NCBI RefSeq assembly: GCF_000422685.1
Contig: NZ_AUGN01000010.1
Location: 103,050-167,049, forward strand
From: Flavobacterium gelidilacus DSM 15343
GTDB lineage: Bacteria > Bacteroidota > Bacteroidia > Flavobacteriales > Flavobacteriaceae
DNA length: 64,000 nucleotides
Reading direction: 5' to 3'
Shown here one piece after another: positions 44,868 through 53,336 of this stretch. The notes below the pieces were generated by a model that did not search any database, had not been told where the DNA came from, and saw only the letters and a program-made list of their open reading frames with translations. The position numbers and the translations under genes are program-made. Position 1 is the first letter of the stretch, and every line of letters begins with the position of its first letter.

Positions 44868-45068
44868 ATGAAAATATTTAGCTACGTTGTAATTGTATTG
44901 GCATTGGCCTTAATCATTTTTAATTTTTCAAAAGTTAATTTTGATAGTCCCTTTGAGGGAAATAGTTCTGTTGCCTTAATTGGTGTTGTTTGTGGTTTCT
45001 GTGCTATTTTTTTAATGGTAATTTTTAGATTATCAAAAATGGTTGAAGAAAAAACTAAGGATAAATAA
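44868..45068 (+). CDS. Small two-helix membrane protein
   Basis: The 66-residue product has two transmembrane helices (about 3-21 and 34-52) separated by a short polar loop, and a lysine-rich tail (MVEEKTKDK). I do not recognise it. It lies 11 bases downstream of marC and 18 bases before the flavoprotein gene in the same orientation, so it is likely part of their operon. Confidence 0.65.
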   Translation: MKIFSYVVIVLALALIIFNFSKVNFDSPFEGNSSVALIGVVCGFCAIFLMVIFRLSKMVEEKTKDK

Positions 45069-45086
45069 CAGTAAACAATTTAGATT

Positions 45087-45695
45087 ATGTTTGATGTACT
45101 AATTATTGGCGGTGGTGTTTCTGGTGTTTCCTGTGCTTTGGTTTTAGGTTCCGCAAAGAACAAACCTTTTGCGACCGATAAGAAAATTGGAATCATTACA
45201 CATCAAAAAGCTTCTTCTTTGCAAAATGCAGTTTTTAATAATGCATACGGAATTCCGCCAGGAAAGTTAGGCTCTGACTTATTAACAGAAAGTGTTGAGC
45301 ATTTGCAAAAACTTTATCCACATGTTGAACAGATTAATGGTGAAAAAGTTTTAAAAATTCAGGGTGAAGTTGGCGATTATACTTTAATTACCAATAAAAA
45401 TACATTCAAAACCAAAATTATCGCCATTGGAATTGGTTCCTCTAGTCCTTTTATGATTGAAGGTTTAGAAAGTTTTATTGAACCTCATCAAAAAGCTGCT
45501 CCTGAAAAAAACAGAATTCAGTTAAAAAATCACGACCATTTAGTTAAAGAAGGCGTTTATGTTATGGGAACTTTAGCAGGACAAAGAAGTCAACTTGCTA
45601 TTGCTGCAGGAAGTGGCGCAAGTGTTGCTACAGATATTCTTAGTTTATGGAATGAGGGAAAACCTGTTCAGGTTCATGATGCTTTAGGAAAATAA
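45087..45695 (+). CDS. Minimal FAD-dependent oxidoreductase-like protein
   Basis: The 202 residues carry a Rossmann FAD-binding start (MFDVLIIGGGVSGVSCALVLG, with GGGVSG at about 8-13) and a C-terminal GVYVMGTLAGQRSQLAIAAGSGASVATDIL, which is the FAD-contacting segment seen at the end of thioredoxin-reductase-like proteins. Between them the NAD(P)-binding domain and the CxxC redox motif of thioredoxin reductase are absent, and the total length is two thirds of the usual about 310. The frame is open and undamaged, so this looks like a stable short form rather than a truncation. Cofactor and reaction are uncertain. Confidence 0.72.
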   Translation: MFDVLIIGGGVSGVSCALVLGSAKNKPFATDKKIGIITHQKASSLQNAVFNNAYGIPPGKLGSDLLTESVEHLQKLYPHVEQINGEKVLKIQGEVGDYTLITNKNTFKTKIIAIGIGSSSPFMIEGLESFIEPHQKAAPEKNRIQLKNHDHLVKEGVYVMGTLAGQRSQLAIAAGSGASVATDILSLWNEGKPVQVHDALGK

Positions 45696-45701
45696 TTGTT
45701 T

Positions 45702-47270
45702 TTACTTCATCACTTTTTTAACCATTGCATCTTGCGAAAGAATAATTTGGTAGTAAGAATCATCATCAAATAATTGACGAATAAATTCTGCATATAAATA
45801 GATTTTTACTTTTTCTTTTTGGGTAGAAAAGTTTAATAAAAATCCACTTTGTGCTACATATTCTTTAAAACTATTTAGGTATTTATCATTACCAACAATT
45901 TCTTTTTTTAACCCTTCTTTTGAAAGCTTGTTGAAAAATTTTCGGTCTTTATCTAGTTGTTCAAAGACAAAGTAATCTACTACTCCAGACTTCATTATCA
46001 TTAGTGTAGCTTCTTCTCCGTGTTTGGCTTCATAAGGCACAAAAACATCAGGTGTAATTCCACCACCACCAAAAACGATTCTGCCGTTTTTAGTCTTGAA
46101 TTTTAAGCTGTCGGCTACTTTTATGCTATCTTTTTCATATAATTCACCACTTATAAAACGTTTTTCAAATTCATTAAAATAGCCATCAGCTTTATCTTCA
46201 TAAGGTTTTTGAATAGATCGCCCAGAAGGTGTATAATATCTTGCGACTGTTAATCGAATCATTGAACCATCACCAAGAGGCATTTCCCTTTGAACTAATC
46301 CCTTTCCGAAAGAACGTCTTCCTACAATTGTTCCTCTATCATTGTCTTGAATCGCTCCGGCTAAAACTTCACTAGCAGAAGCACTATTTTCGTTGATTAA
46401 AATAGTCACTTTACCGGTTTCGAAATCTCCTTTTTTTGTAGCAAATGTTTTTTCTTCAGTTCCTTTTTTGTTAATGGTTTTAACGATTAATTCTTTATCT
46501 TTAAGAAATTCATCAACCATTTCTGTTGCTATTTCTAAATAACCACCACCATTATCTCGTAAATCAATAATAAGTTCGGTTGCACCAATATTTTTTAATT
46601 TTAAAATAGCTTTGTGAAATTCATCAAAAGTAGTTTCAGCAAATCTATTTACTTTAATATAACCTGTTTTATCATCAATCAATGTCGCAATATCAACACT
46701 TTTTATGGGCACAATGTCTCTAGTTACATTTACTTTAAATTTTTTATTAGTTGCTTTACGAAATATTGTTAACTCAACTTTAGAACCTTCTTCTCCTTTT
46801 AACTTAGCAAACAAAGTTTCGTTTGATACTTTCTTATTAAATAATTGAAATTTATCGGCAAATAATATTCTGTCACCCGATTTTATACCCGCTTTATCAG
46901 AAGGCCCATTTTTTATTGGTTTTATAACAACTACGGTGTCTTTATGTAAATAGAAGTTAATTCCAATACCTACAAAATCACCTTTCATACTTTGGTTAAT
47001 TTGTTCTACTTCATTTTTTGCAATGTAGACGGAATGAGGATCCAAGTTTTCTAAAATTCCATTAACCGTTAAATCTACTATAGAATCTGTATTGATATCA
47101 TCAACATATTCATTGTCAATAAGATTGATTAGTTTATTTAATTTTTCAGATTTTGTATTACGAGAAAAATTTGCATTTGGTAAAAAAGCAGTAATAAAAC
47201 CTCCTAACAAAAGTCCAATGGCAATTGATAAACTTATAATAATAGGAAGATATACTTTATTAACTTTCAT
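45702..47270 (-). CDS. S41 C-terminal processing peptidase with PDZ domain
   Basis: The 522 residues have an N-terminal membrane anchor or signal (about 8-30), a CtpA-type N-terminal region, a PDZ domain at about 85-180 (DTVVVIKPIKNGPSDKAGIKSGDRI), and the serine protease domain. The catalytic dyad is S298 in NENSASASEVLAG and K323 in FGKGLVQ, with the 25-residue spacing of the family. LIIDLRDNGGG at about 233-242 is the S41 core. Such proteases trim the C-termini of periplasmic or envelope proteins. The gene follows dCMP deaminase by five bases and the HupE-like gene before it, forming a three-gene unit. Confidence 0.93.
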   Translation of the reverse strand: MKVNKVYLPIIISLSIAIGLLLGGFITAFLPNANFSRNTKSEKLNKLINLIDNEYVDDINTDSIVDLTVNGILENLDPHSVYIAKNEVEQINQSMKGDFVGIGINFYLHKDTVVVIKPIKNGPSDKAGIKSGDRILFADKFQLFNKKVSNETLFAKLKGEEGSKVELTIFRKATNKKFKVNVTRDIVPIKSVDIATLIDDKTGYIKVNRFAETTFDEFHKAILKLKNIGATELIIDLRDNGGGYLEIATEMVDEFLKDKELIVKTINKKGTEEKTFATKKGDFETGKVTILINENSASASEVLAGAIQDNDRGTIVGRRSFGKGLVQREMPLGDGSMIRLTVARYYTPSGRSIQKPYEDKADGYFNEFEKRFISGELYEKDSIKVADSLKFKTKNGRIVFGGGGITPDVFVPYEAKHGEEATLMIMKSGVVDYFVFEQLDKDRKFFNKLSKEGLKKEIVGNDKYLNSFKEYVAQSGFLLNFSTQKEKVKIYLYAEFIRQLFDDDSYYQIILSQDAMVKKVMK

Positions 47271-47275
47271 TTCTT

Positions 47276-47704
47276 TTATTGCGTTAAATCTTCAATTAAA
47301 TCAACTTCTACTCCTGCTTTTCTTAAAAAATCTAAGCCTGAACAATCTTTGTATTCTTGATGGTAAACAACTCTCTTAATTCCGGATTGATGAATTAGTT
47401 TACTACAATCTTTACATGGAGAAAGTGTTATGTATAAAGTTGCACCTTCACAAGATTGGGTTGAGCGCGCTACTTTTGAAATTGCATTAGCTTCTGCATG
47501 AAGTACATACCATTTTGTATTATTCTCTTCATCTTCGCAACAATTTTCAAATCCAGAAGGTGTTCCGTTATATCCATCAGAAATAATCATTTTATCTCTA
47601 ACAATTATCGCACCAACTTTTTTTCGATTGCAATAGGATAATTGACCCCATTCTTTTGCTATTCTTAAATAAGCTTTATCGTATTTCTCTTTTTTTTGTG
47701 ACAT
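47276..47704 (-). CDS. comEB: dCMP deaminase-family protein
   Basis: From the ATG at 47702-47704 (MSQKKEKYDKAYL) the protein is 142 residues; the frame runs seven codons further upstream, where it would overlap the HupE-like gene by 20 bases. The zinc site is HAEANAI (His and the catalytic Glu) and SPCKDCSKL (two Cys), and the dCMP-deaminase signature GYNGTPSGFENC precedes it. It converts dCMP to dUMP for thymidylate synthesis, or acts as a ComE operon protein 2 homologue. It is sandwiched between a HupE-like membrane protein and an S41 protease in a tight operon, a grouping with no obvious shared function. Confidence 0.9.
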   Translation of the reverse strand: MSQKKEKYDKAYLRIAKEWGQLSYCNRKKVGAIIVRDKMIISDGYNGTPSGFENCCEDEENNTKWYVLHAEANAISKVARSTQSCEGATLYITLSPCKDCSKLIHQSGIKRVVYHQEYKDCSGLDFLRKAGVEVDLIEDLTQ

Positions 47705-47705
47705 A

Positions 47706-48302
47706 TTATTTATTCCAAATTTCACTTTCTATTATCATGGGCAAAACTACTCCAATTACAAAAGCTGACATAACTAAAGCCCAATCTTTTTTAGAAAATC
47801 TAAAGAAAGTTTGAACAATATAAGCTAGGATTAAAACGGCAAAAACTGCAATTAGTTGTGCGGCCTCAATTCCTAATGCAAATTCTAATGACGGAATTAA
47901 TTTATCAGAAGCATTTCCTGGCAAAATTGATTTAAAATAATTTGAAAAGCCTAAGCCATGAATTACACCAAAGAACAATGTAGTTACACCCATAAAAGAT
48001 AAGTTTCCGTTGCCTTTTGTGTTTTTTCCTGCTGTAAAAAGTGTATAGAATGCAGTAGTAATAATTGTTATTGGAATTAAAAATTCTATCGCATTTGGGT
48101 TTACATAAATCACGCTATATACCGACAAGATCAATGACATCGTGTGACCTATTGTAAATAGAGAAACCAAAAGCAATACTCTTTTCCAATCTTTAAAAGT
48201 ATAGGGAATCATTAATGCAATTAAAAACAAAACGTGATCATATGCATTAATATCTAAAACGTGATTGATTCCAACTTTAAAATACAACCAAAATTCTGAC
48301 AT
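47706..48302 (-). CDS. HupE/UreJ-family membrane protein
   Basis: From the ATG at 48300-48302 (MSEFWLYFKVGINHVLD) the product is 198 residues with about six or seven hydrophobic helices. The family signature is visible in GINHVLDINAYDHVLFLIALM, with His13 and further His at IGHTMSL and FGVIHGLGFSNYF. HupE/UreJ proteins have been linked to nickel or cobalt uptake, but many members lack evidence for metal transport. The upstream ATG at 48324 adds only eight residues. The stop lies two bases from the dCMP deaminase start at 47704. Confidence 0.85.
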   Translation of the reverse strand: MSEFWLYFKVGINHVLDINAYDHVLFLIALMIPYTFKDWKRVLLLVSLFTIGHTMSLILSVYSVIYVNPNAIEFLIPITIITTAFYTLFTAGKNTKGNGNLSFMGVTTLFFGVIHGLGFSNYFKSILPGNASDKLIPSLEFALGIEAAQLIAVFAVLILAYIVQTFFRFSKKDWALVMSAFVIGVVLPMIIESEIWNK

Positions 48303-48403
48303 TAGTAATTTGTTTAATAATATCAAAACTACAACTTATTTTCAGATTTTTAGAAAGATTAAGAAAAGCTTATAAATAATTTTATTTAAATTCTAAATAA
48401 AAG

Positions 48404-48412
48404 TATATTTGC
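48404..48412 (+). promoter_or_regulatory. -7 promoter element for the TerB gene
   Basis: TATATTTGC is a full match to TAnnTTTGC, 19 bases upstream of the ATG at 48431. Confidence 0.6.
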
Positions 48413-48430
48413 AGAATTAAAATTAAAACT

Positions 48431-48862
48431 ATGTCATTTTCAGATTTATTTGATAACGAATTCAAAAACAGAAATAAAGGTCATTTTTCATCAATCGTTA
48501 GAGTAGCTTTATCAGATGGCGAATTAACAACAGAAGAAAGAGCGTTTTTAGATAAATTAGCTATTCGTTTAGAAATTTCTCAAGCAGAATACGATGAGAT
48601 TTTAGAAAGCCCATCTAAATACCCTGTTAATCCTCCTCATTTACATGTTCAAAGACTAGAGCGTTTATACGACTTGTCGAGAATGGTTTATGCTGATCAT
48701 GTATTGGGTCCAAAACAAAAAGCAATTTTAACTCGTTTTGCTTTGGCATTAGGTTTTACACCAAGTAATGTATCCTATATCGTTGACAAAGCTTTGTCAT
48801 TATTAGTGTTAAATGTAGACTTAGATACTTTTATTTATGAAATACAACACATGAATAAATAA
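48431..48862 (+). CDS. TerB-family tellurite-resistance-like protein
   Basis: The 143 residues match the TerB/DjlA-N-like helical fold: FSSIVRVALSDGELTTEERAFLDKLAIRL at about 20-48, with the acidic DGELTTEE metal-binding loop, and a second copy-like helical part (DHVLGPKQKAILTRFALAL) near the C-terminus. Members bind metal ions and are sometimes associated with membranes; a tellurite link is not implied by sequence. No other ter genes are nearby. It has its own promoter and a shared bidirectional terminator. Confidence 0.85.
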   Translation: MSFSDLFDNEFKNRNKGHFSSIVRVALSDGELTTEERAFLDKLAIRLEISQAEYDEILESPSKYPVNPPHLHVQRLERLYDLSRMVYADHVLGPKQKAILTRFALALGFTPSNVSYIVDKALSLLVLNVDLDTFIYEIQHMNK

Positions 48863-48876
48863 GAATTATAAAGCAT

Positions 48877-48912
48877 AAAAAAAGGAGCAATTATTTATTG
48901 CTCCTTTTTTAT
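48877..48912. terminator. Bidirectional terminator between TerB and the kinase gene
   Basis: The stem pairs AAAAAAAGGAGCAAT (48877-48891) with ATTGCTCCTTTTTT after a six-base loop. The hairpin includes the stop codon of the convergent histidine kinase gene (48895-48897), so the kinase terminator starts inside its coding region. Confidence 0.75.
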
Positions 48913-50415
48913 TTTTAATACTTTATAAATTGAAGTAAAGATGTCTTCTGCAGAAAAAGGTTTAACAATGTAATCATCTACTTTTAATGTTTTGCCTAAT
49001 TCTTTGTCTTTTTTAATATCATAAGCACTTAATGCGACAATCTTTGTGTTGTTAAAGTTATCGTTGGTCATTATATATTCAATAGCTTCAAAACCATTCA
49101 TTTTTGGCATATGAAGATCCATAAAAATTAAATCATATTCTTCTTTTTTAGCCATTTCTATAGCGTGTTCACCATTGTTTGCAATATCCATGTAAAAACC
49201 ACCATGATTTACTAATAATTTCATCAAAACCAATTGATTAATTTCATTGTCATCAACTATAAGTACGTTAAACTTATTCTTAATATCAATTTTAGTGAAT
49301 TTTTTAATTGATTTTCTTGATTTTTGAGATTCAATTTCAGCTTCAAAAGGCAACGTTAGTTCAAATTTCGAACCTTCATTTACTTTTGAATCAAAAGAAA
49401 ACGAACCATTCATTAATTCTATTAATTTAGTAACGATTGACAATCCTAAACCAGAACCTTCAATATCTTGATTATGTAATTTTTTGAAACTTTCGAATTG
49501 ATTATTGCTTGTTTTTTCAAATCCAATTCCTGTGTCTTTTATACTAAATTTTAATCTAACATTTTTAGCTCTTCTGTAGTCTAATGAAATTTCGAAAACT
49601 ACTTTTCCTTCGTTAGTATATTTGTAAGCGTTATCTACAAGATTAGTTATGATTTGTACAACTCTATTATAATCTCCAATTAATTTACTTGGGACTTTAT
49701 TAGAAATCACAACCTGAAATTCAATATTCTTTAAAATGAATTTTTCTAAATAAACACGTTCAATATTTTTTATTAATTCATCTAAATCGAACGAACTACT
49801 TTCTATTTTAAATTCACCATATTCTATTTTAGACAAGTCAAAAACATCACCAACTAATCTATCCATATGAGACATGGAAGAACTAATTGTTGACAACAAT
49901 TCTTTCTGTTCGTAAGTAAGGTTTTCTTTTCTAAACAATTCTAACAAACCTAAAACTCCAGAAATAGGCGTTCTTAAGTCATGACTAATAGAAGCTAAAA
50001 ATTTGTTCTTAAAACTTTTTTCTTGGTTTAGCTTTATATTTTTCTCATTTTCATGAAAGTTAGAAATAAACAATTCATTTTTATCTTGTGTTACTTCTTG
50101 AATTTCTTTGTAGTATTCGGATCTATCAAAAATTAATAAAAAAGGATTTTGCTTAATCGAACCAGAATACACTATAATATCAGCAATAATATTTATATCA
50201 CCTATTTGCAATAATATTATTTTGAAAATTTCTTCTATATCTTTTGTTTGAATAATTGTATTAAAAACCTCAAAAAAGGGATGAATATCGTATATAGTTT
50301 TGGCTTTACTTACAGGAAATAAAGTGTCGTCTGAAGTTATAATTTTTCCATTAAAGTCAAACTCAATTTTTTGAATAATTACATTCAGATAAGTATCTAT
50401 TGTTTTTTGAATCAT
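48895..50415 (-). CDS. Soluble hybrid histidine kinase/response regulator
   Basis: The 506 residues have no membrane segment or signal. Residues 1-125 form a possible PAS-like sensor region (FDFNGKIITSDDTLFPVSK; FLLIFDRSEYYKEIQEVTQ). A HisKA domain follows with phosphoacceptor H145 (ASISHDLRTPISG), then an HATPase domain with N262 (LVDNAYKYTNEG), DTGIGF at 294-299 and GSGLGLSI at 320-327. A C-terminal receiver domain (about 383-500) has the acidic pair D388/D389, the phosphoacceptor D433 (FMDLHMPKMNG), S463 and K485. The gene overlaps the small GTPase gene by four bases (ATGA type), so kinase and GTPase are translationally coupled. No DNA-binding output domain is present, so the output must be a separate partner. 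Confidence 0.93.
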   Translation of the reverse strand: MIQKTIDTYLNVIIQKIEFDFNGKIITSDDTLFPVSKAKTIYDIHPFFEVFNTIIQTKDIEEIFKIILLQIGDINIIADIIVYSGSIKQNPFLLIFDRSEYYKEIQEVTQDKNELFISNFHENEKNIKLNQEKSFKNKFLASISHDLRTPISGVLGLLELFRKENLTYEQKELLSTISSSMSHMDRLVGDVFDLSKIEYGEFKIESSSFDLDELIKNIERVYLEKFILKNIEFQVVISNKVPSKLIGDYNRVVQIITNLVDNAYKYTNEGKVVFEISLDYRRAKNVRLKFSIKDTGIGFEKTSNNQFESFKKLHNQDIEGSGLGLSIVTKLIELMNGSFSFDSKVNEGSKFELTLPFEAEIESQKSRKSIKKFTKIDIKNKFNVLIVDDNEINQLVLMKLLVNHGGFYMDIANNGEHAIEMAKKEEYDLIFMDLHMPKMNGFEAIEYIMTNDNFNNTKIVALSAYDIKKDKELGKTLKVDDYIVKPFSAEDIFTSIYKVLKIKKEQ

Positions 50416-50897
50416 ATGTTATTTAAAAAATTTAATCCTAATTTATTAAAAATTTCTTCAACATTTTTACTTGTCTTAGCACTTGTAAAAAAATCTATTG
50501 GATAGTTTATTTGTTTTTTAAATTCTTTTTTATCTATTAAATCTACCTTGTTTGCAATAGTTAACAATTGTGCTGATGGATAATTTGACTTCAAATAAGC
50601 GATCTCACTTTCAATATTAACATACGTTGAACTTCTTGTAGGATCAATTACATACATAAAACCTGAAGTTCCAATTAAATGCGACTTTCTTACCTTTTCT
50701 ACATCATCTTTCCCTTCTAAATCCCAAATTACAAACGTTAGCTTTTGTCCATTGACTTCTATTTCCTTTTTTAAAATATGAACCCCAATGGTAACCTTAT
50801 AATCATCGGTAAAAACATCATCCACAAAACGTCTTATGATAGAAGTTTTACCTACACCAAAGTGACCTACTAATACTACTTTTTTTGAATTAATCAT
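50412..50897 (-). CDS. Ras/Rab-like small GTPase with substituted switch II
   Basis: The 161 residues are a compact Ras-superfamily GTPase: G1 GHFGVGKTS (11-19), G2 threonine T36 in YKVTIGVH, G3 WDLEGKDD (58-65), G4 NKVD (116-119) and G5 TSAK (138-141). In canonical members G3 is DTAGQ; here the catalytic glutamine position carries K63, so intrinsic hydrolysis should be low or depend on a partner. There is no C-terminal cysteine for lipidation and no membrane segment. The gene overlaps the upstream coiled-coil gene by eight bases and the downstream kinase gene by four, so all three are coupled. This arrangement is unusual and is discussed under findings. Confidence 0.9.
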   Translation of the reverse strand: MINSKKVVLVGHFGVGKTSIIRRFVDDVFTDDYKVTIGVHILKKEIEVNGQKLTFVIWDLEGKDDVEKVRKSHLIGTSGFMYVIDPTRSSTYVNIESEIAYLKSNYPSAQLLTIANKVDLIDKKEFKKQINYPIDFFTSAKTSKNVEEIFNKLGLNFLNNI

Positions 50898-51702
50898 TAA
50901 ATAACGATTCTATTAATTTGTTTGTGACTTTTGAGTCTTCTACTAACTTTTCTTTTTTGTGTTTTGAAGCAAAATCTAAAATTTTATCTTCTAACTCATC
51001 CTTAAATTCTGTGTTAAACGAGCCAGAAATTACTGCTGCCACATAATAAGACGACATATTTTGAATATAAATATTATATAATTCATATTGAATTAATTCT
51101 AAGCTTTGTTCTTCTTTTGTAAAGGCATCTTCGACAAAACTTTTGATGGCAGTTAGCATTCCTGCGATCATGTCTTTATCAATATTTTCTTGACTTTTTG
51201 AAACATTTGCAATCAATAAACCAGAACCTTTTTCTATAATAAAAACTTGTTCAACATTTGGTTTAGCCATTTCTGAAAGAATAATGCTTTCTTCTGAAAC
51301 ACCTGTGAAAAACGATTTGAATTTACGTTTCCATTTTTTTATTGAAAAAGTACTTTGAACTTGGCTATTTATGCTTTCAGACAAGTTTTTCATTTCTTGC
51401 TGAATATATTTTTTAATCATTTTTCCAATAATAGGAAATAATGCCTCTACAACTTGATCTTGAGAATCTCTAATTTGAATTTTTAATGCTTCTGTAATTG
51501 TTGGTCCTAATTTAGAAGGAATTTCATCTGCAAAAGTTTCAATTTTTTTATCAATTATAGGATTAACTTTTTCAGAAAGTAATTCTTCTTCGTTTAATGT
51601 TTTTTCAACTGATTCTAATTTTTGAAGAATTTGTAACGCAAAATCCCTGTCCTCATTAAGAAGCAGCTGTTTAAGTTTTACTAATTTTTCTGAATCGGTC
51701 AT
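50890..51702 (-). CDS. Coiled-coil protein with possible roadblock/longin-like C-terminal domain
   Basis: The 270-residue cytosolic protein has a long helical, heptad-rich N-terminal part (about 1-125: many Glu, Lys and Leu, with a kinked break at NPIIDKKIETFADEIPSK). Residues about 150-250 then form a mixed alpha/beta domain: a strand VEQVFIIEKGSGLLIANVS, the helix DKDMIAGMLTAIKSFVEDAF, then YELYNIYIQNMSSYYVAAVISG and a C-terminal helix DELEDKILDFASKHKK. That strand-strand-helix-strand-strand-helix order is what roadblock/LC7 or longin GTPase regulators show. From memory, homologues are sometimes labelled as OmpA-like envelope proteins, but no OmpA domain or signal is present. Overlap with the GTPase gene suggests a direct regulator; this is inference. 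Confidence 0.7.
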   Translation of the reverse strand: MTDSEKLVKLKQLLLNEDRDFALQILQKLESVEKTLNEEELLSEKVNPIIDKKIETFADEIPSKLGPTITEALKIQIRDSQDQVVEALFPIIGKMIKKYIQQEMKNLSESINSQVQSTFSIKKWKRKFKSFFTGVSEESIILSEMAKPNVEQVFIIEKGSGLLIANVSKSQENIDKDMIAGMLTAIKSFVEDAFTKEEQSLELIQYELYNIYIQNMSSYYVAAVISGSFNTEFKDELEDKILDFASKHKKEKLVEDSKVTNKLIESLFND

Positions 51703-51715
51703 TTTTTAGAAAGAA

Positions 51716-52078
51716 TTAATCTTTCATTATCTTTTCTCCCATAGAAACTAATAATGAACCTAATAAATTTCTATCTACTTTTTTATGATTTAATTCGTCT
51801 GTTTTTTCGTTAACCTTATCTTCTAATTCTGTAATACGAATATTTAAATCTGTTGACAAATTATCAATTGTAGTAGAAAGTTCTTTGTGAGTATCTTCGA
51901 TTAAAGCTTCGATTTCTTCTTTCCTTTTTTCAATATGACTTTTAATCGAATTAAATTCTGCATCAATTTGCTGAATATTTTCACCAAAAATCAGATTCTT
52001 AATTGCTTCCAATCGTTGAGCTGATTCATTAGTGTTTGCAGAATTTACATCAACTTCTTTGTTTTGATTTTTAGACAT
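51716..52078 (-). CDS. Small coiled-coil protein, first gene of the GTPase/kinase unit
   Basis: I recognise no named family. The 120 residues start with a polar, low-complexity segment (MSKNQNKEVDVNSANTNES) and continue as an uninterrupted coiled coil from about 20 to 100 (IKNLIFGENIQQIDAEFNSIKSH; ELSTTIDNLSTDLNIRITELED). They end with a hydrophobic short helix LLGSLLVSMGEKIMKD. It begins the operon, 13 bases before the next gene, and is preceded by a full -7 element. Its length and coiled coil suggest a scaffold or multimeriser for the longer coiled-coil protein that follows, but nothing establishes this. Confidence 0.7.
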   Translation of the reverse strand: MSKNQNKEVDVNSANTNESAQRLEAIKNLIFGENIQQIDAEFNSIKSHIEKRKEEIEALIEDTHKELSTTIDNLSTDLNIRITELEDKVNEKTDELNHKKVDRNLLGSLLVSMGEKIMKD

Positions 52079-52108
52079 TTACTATACGTTTTCGTTTGTT
52101 TAGGATTT

Positions 52109-52117
52109 GCAAATGTA
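52109..52117 (-). promoter_or_regulatory. -7 promoter element for the GTPase/kinase operon
   Basis: The minus strand reads TACATTTGC, a full match to TAnnTTTGC, 31 bases upstream of the first ATG (52078). No competing element for the downstream genes was seen inside the unit, which supports a single four-gene transcript. Confidence 0.6.
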
Positions 52118-52217
52118 AAAAAAAATTAACATATTAAATATCTTTGACTTAAAATGGTTATAACATATGGTCTTTGAGATGTTAAATATTGTTTTTAAAG
52201 GTTATTTGTGGGGAAAA

Positions 52218-53222
52218 TTAAGAATTCTTCATGAATTCTTCTGCCTTTTCAACCATGTTATAACTTCCACAGAAAAAAGAAACTCTTTGATGTAGTTCTG
52301 TTGGTTCAATTTCCATAATTCTATTGTACCCATCAGATGCTTTTCCACCAGCTTGTTCTGCCAAGAAAGCCATTGGGTTGCATTCGTAAAGCAAACGCAA
52401 TTTACCATTTGGTGCTTTTGAACTTGTAGGGTAAATATATATCCCACCTTTAATCATATTTCTATGGAAATCCGAAACCAAACTTCCAATATATCTTGAA
52501 GAATAAGGTCTATCACCTTCTTCAGCTTGACAATATTTTAAATAATTTTTTACACCCTGAGGAAAATGAACATAATTTCCTTCGTTGATAGAGTAAATAT
52601 TTCCATCTTTAGAAAATTGCATATTTGGATGTGAAAGATAAAACGTCCCAATTGCTGGATTTAAAGTAAAACCATTTACTCCATGACCAGTTGTATAAAC
52701 TAGCATAGTTGAAGTTCCATAAACAACATAACCCGCAGCAACTTGATTAACACCTTTCTGCAGAAAATCTTCACTTGTAACAGGAGTTCCAACAGGAGTT
52801 ACTCTTCTAAAAACCGAAAAAATTGTTCCAACTGAAACATTTACATCAATATTTGAAGATCCATCCAAAGGATCCATTAACACAACATATTTGTTTTGAT
52901 TATTTTCATCTAAACTGTTTACAGTGATAAAATCATCATTTTCTTCAGATGCAATTCCACAAACAATGTTTCTATTTATTAAAGTTTGAATAAATGTGTC
53001 ATTGGCAAATACATCTAACTTTTGTTGGTCTTCCCCTTGAATATTTTGTTCTCCAGCTGCTCCAACGATATCAACTAAACCAGCTTTATTTACTTTATAA
53101 TTAACAACTTTAGCCGCTAATCTAATAGAGTTAATGATTCTAGATAATTCACCTGTTGAGTATTGAAATGCATTTTGATTTTCAATTATGTATTCCCCTA
53201 AAGTTTTGTTTTTTTCTTGCAT
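52218..53222 (-). CDS. fbp: Class 1 fructose-1,6-bisphosphatase
   Basis: FBPase dephosphorylates fructose-1,6-bisphosphate to fructose-6-phosphate in gluconeogenesis. The 334 residues have the metal-binding motif [10 protein letters not shown] (117-126), the earlier ASEEN (91-95) that supplies a metal-ligand acid, and the C-terminal [27 protein letters not shown] substrate and metal region. Length and order are those of the homotetrameric class 1 enzyme. The 140-bp gap downstream separates it from the GTPase operon on the same strand; no hairpin terminator was noted. It is divergent from the GNAT gene. Confidence 0.96.
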   Translation of the reverse strand: MQEKNKTLGEYIIENQNAFQYSTGELSRIINSIRLAAKVVNYKVNKAGLVDIVGAAGEQNIQGEDQQKLDVFANDTFIQTLINRNIVCGIASEENDDFITVNSLDENNQNKYVVLMDPLDGSSNIDVNVSVGTIFSVFRRVTPVGTPVTSEDFLQKGVNQVAAGYVVYGTSTMLVYTTGHGVNGFTLNPAIGTFYLSHPNMQFSKDGNIYSINEGNYVHFPQGVKNYLKYCQAEEGDRPYSSRYIGSLVSDFHRNMIKGGIYIYPTSSKAPNGKLRLLYECNPMAFLAEQAGGKASDGYNRIMEIEPTELHQRVSFFCGSYNMVEKAEEFMKNS

Positions 53223-53336
53223 TTCGAAATCGATGTAGTTGTGTTAATGGCACAAATATCGGATTTTTTGTGAAAAGAAATAGGATTTTTAGGTATATGT
53301 TTTTCTTAATGTTATTTTTGCTTAAATTTTGATATT

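Noticed and set aside
44868..45068. Small toxin-like membrane protein
   Set aside because: Two ordinary helices and co-orientation with MarC and a flavoprotein; no antitoxin or RNA partner is evident.
50890..51702. OmpA-like envelope protein label for the 270-residue gene
   Set aside because: No signal peptide, no beta-barrel strands and no peptidoglycan-binding helix; it is cytosolic and coupled to a GTPase gene.
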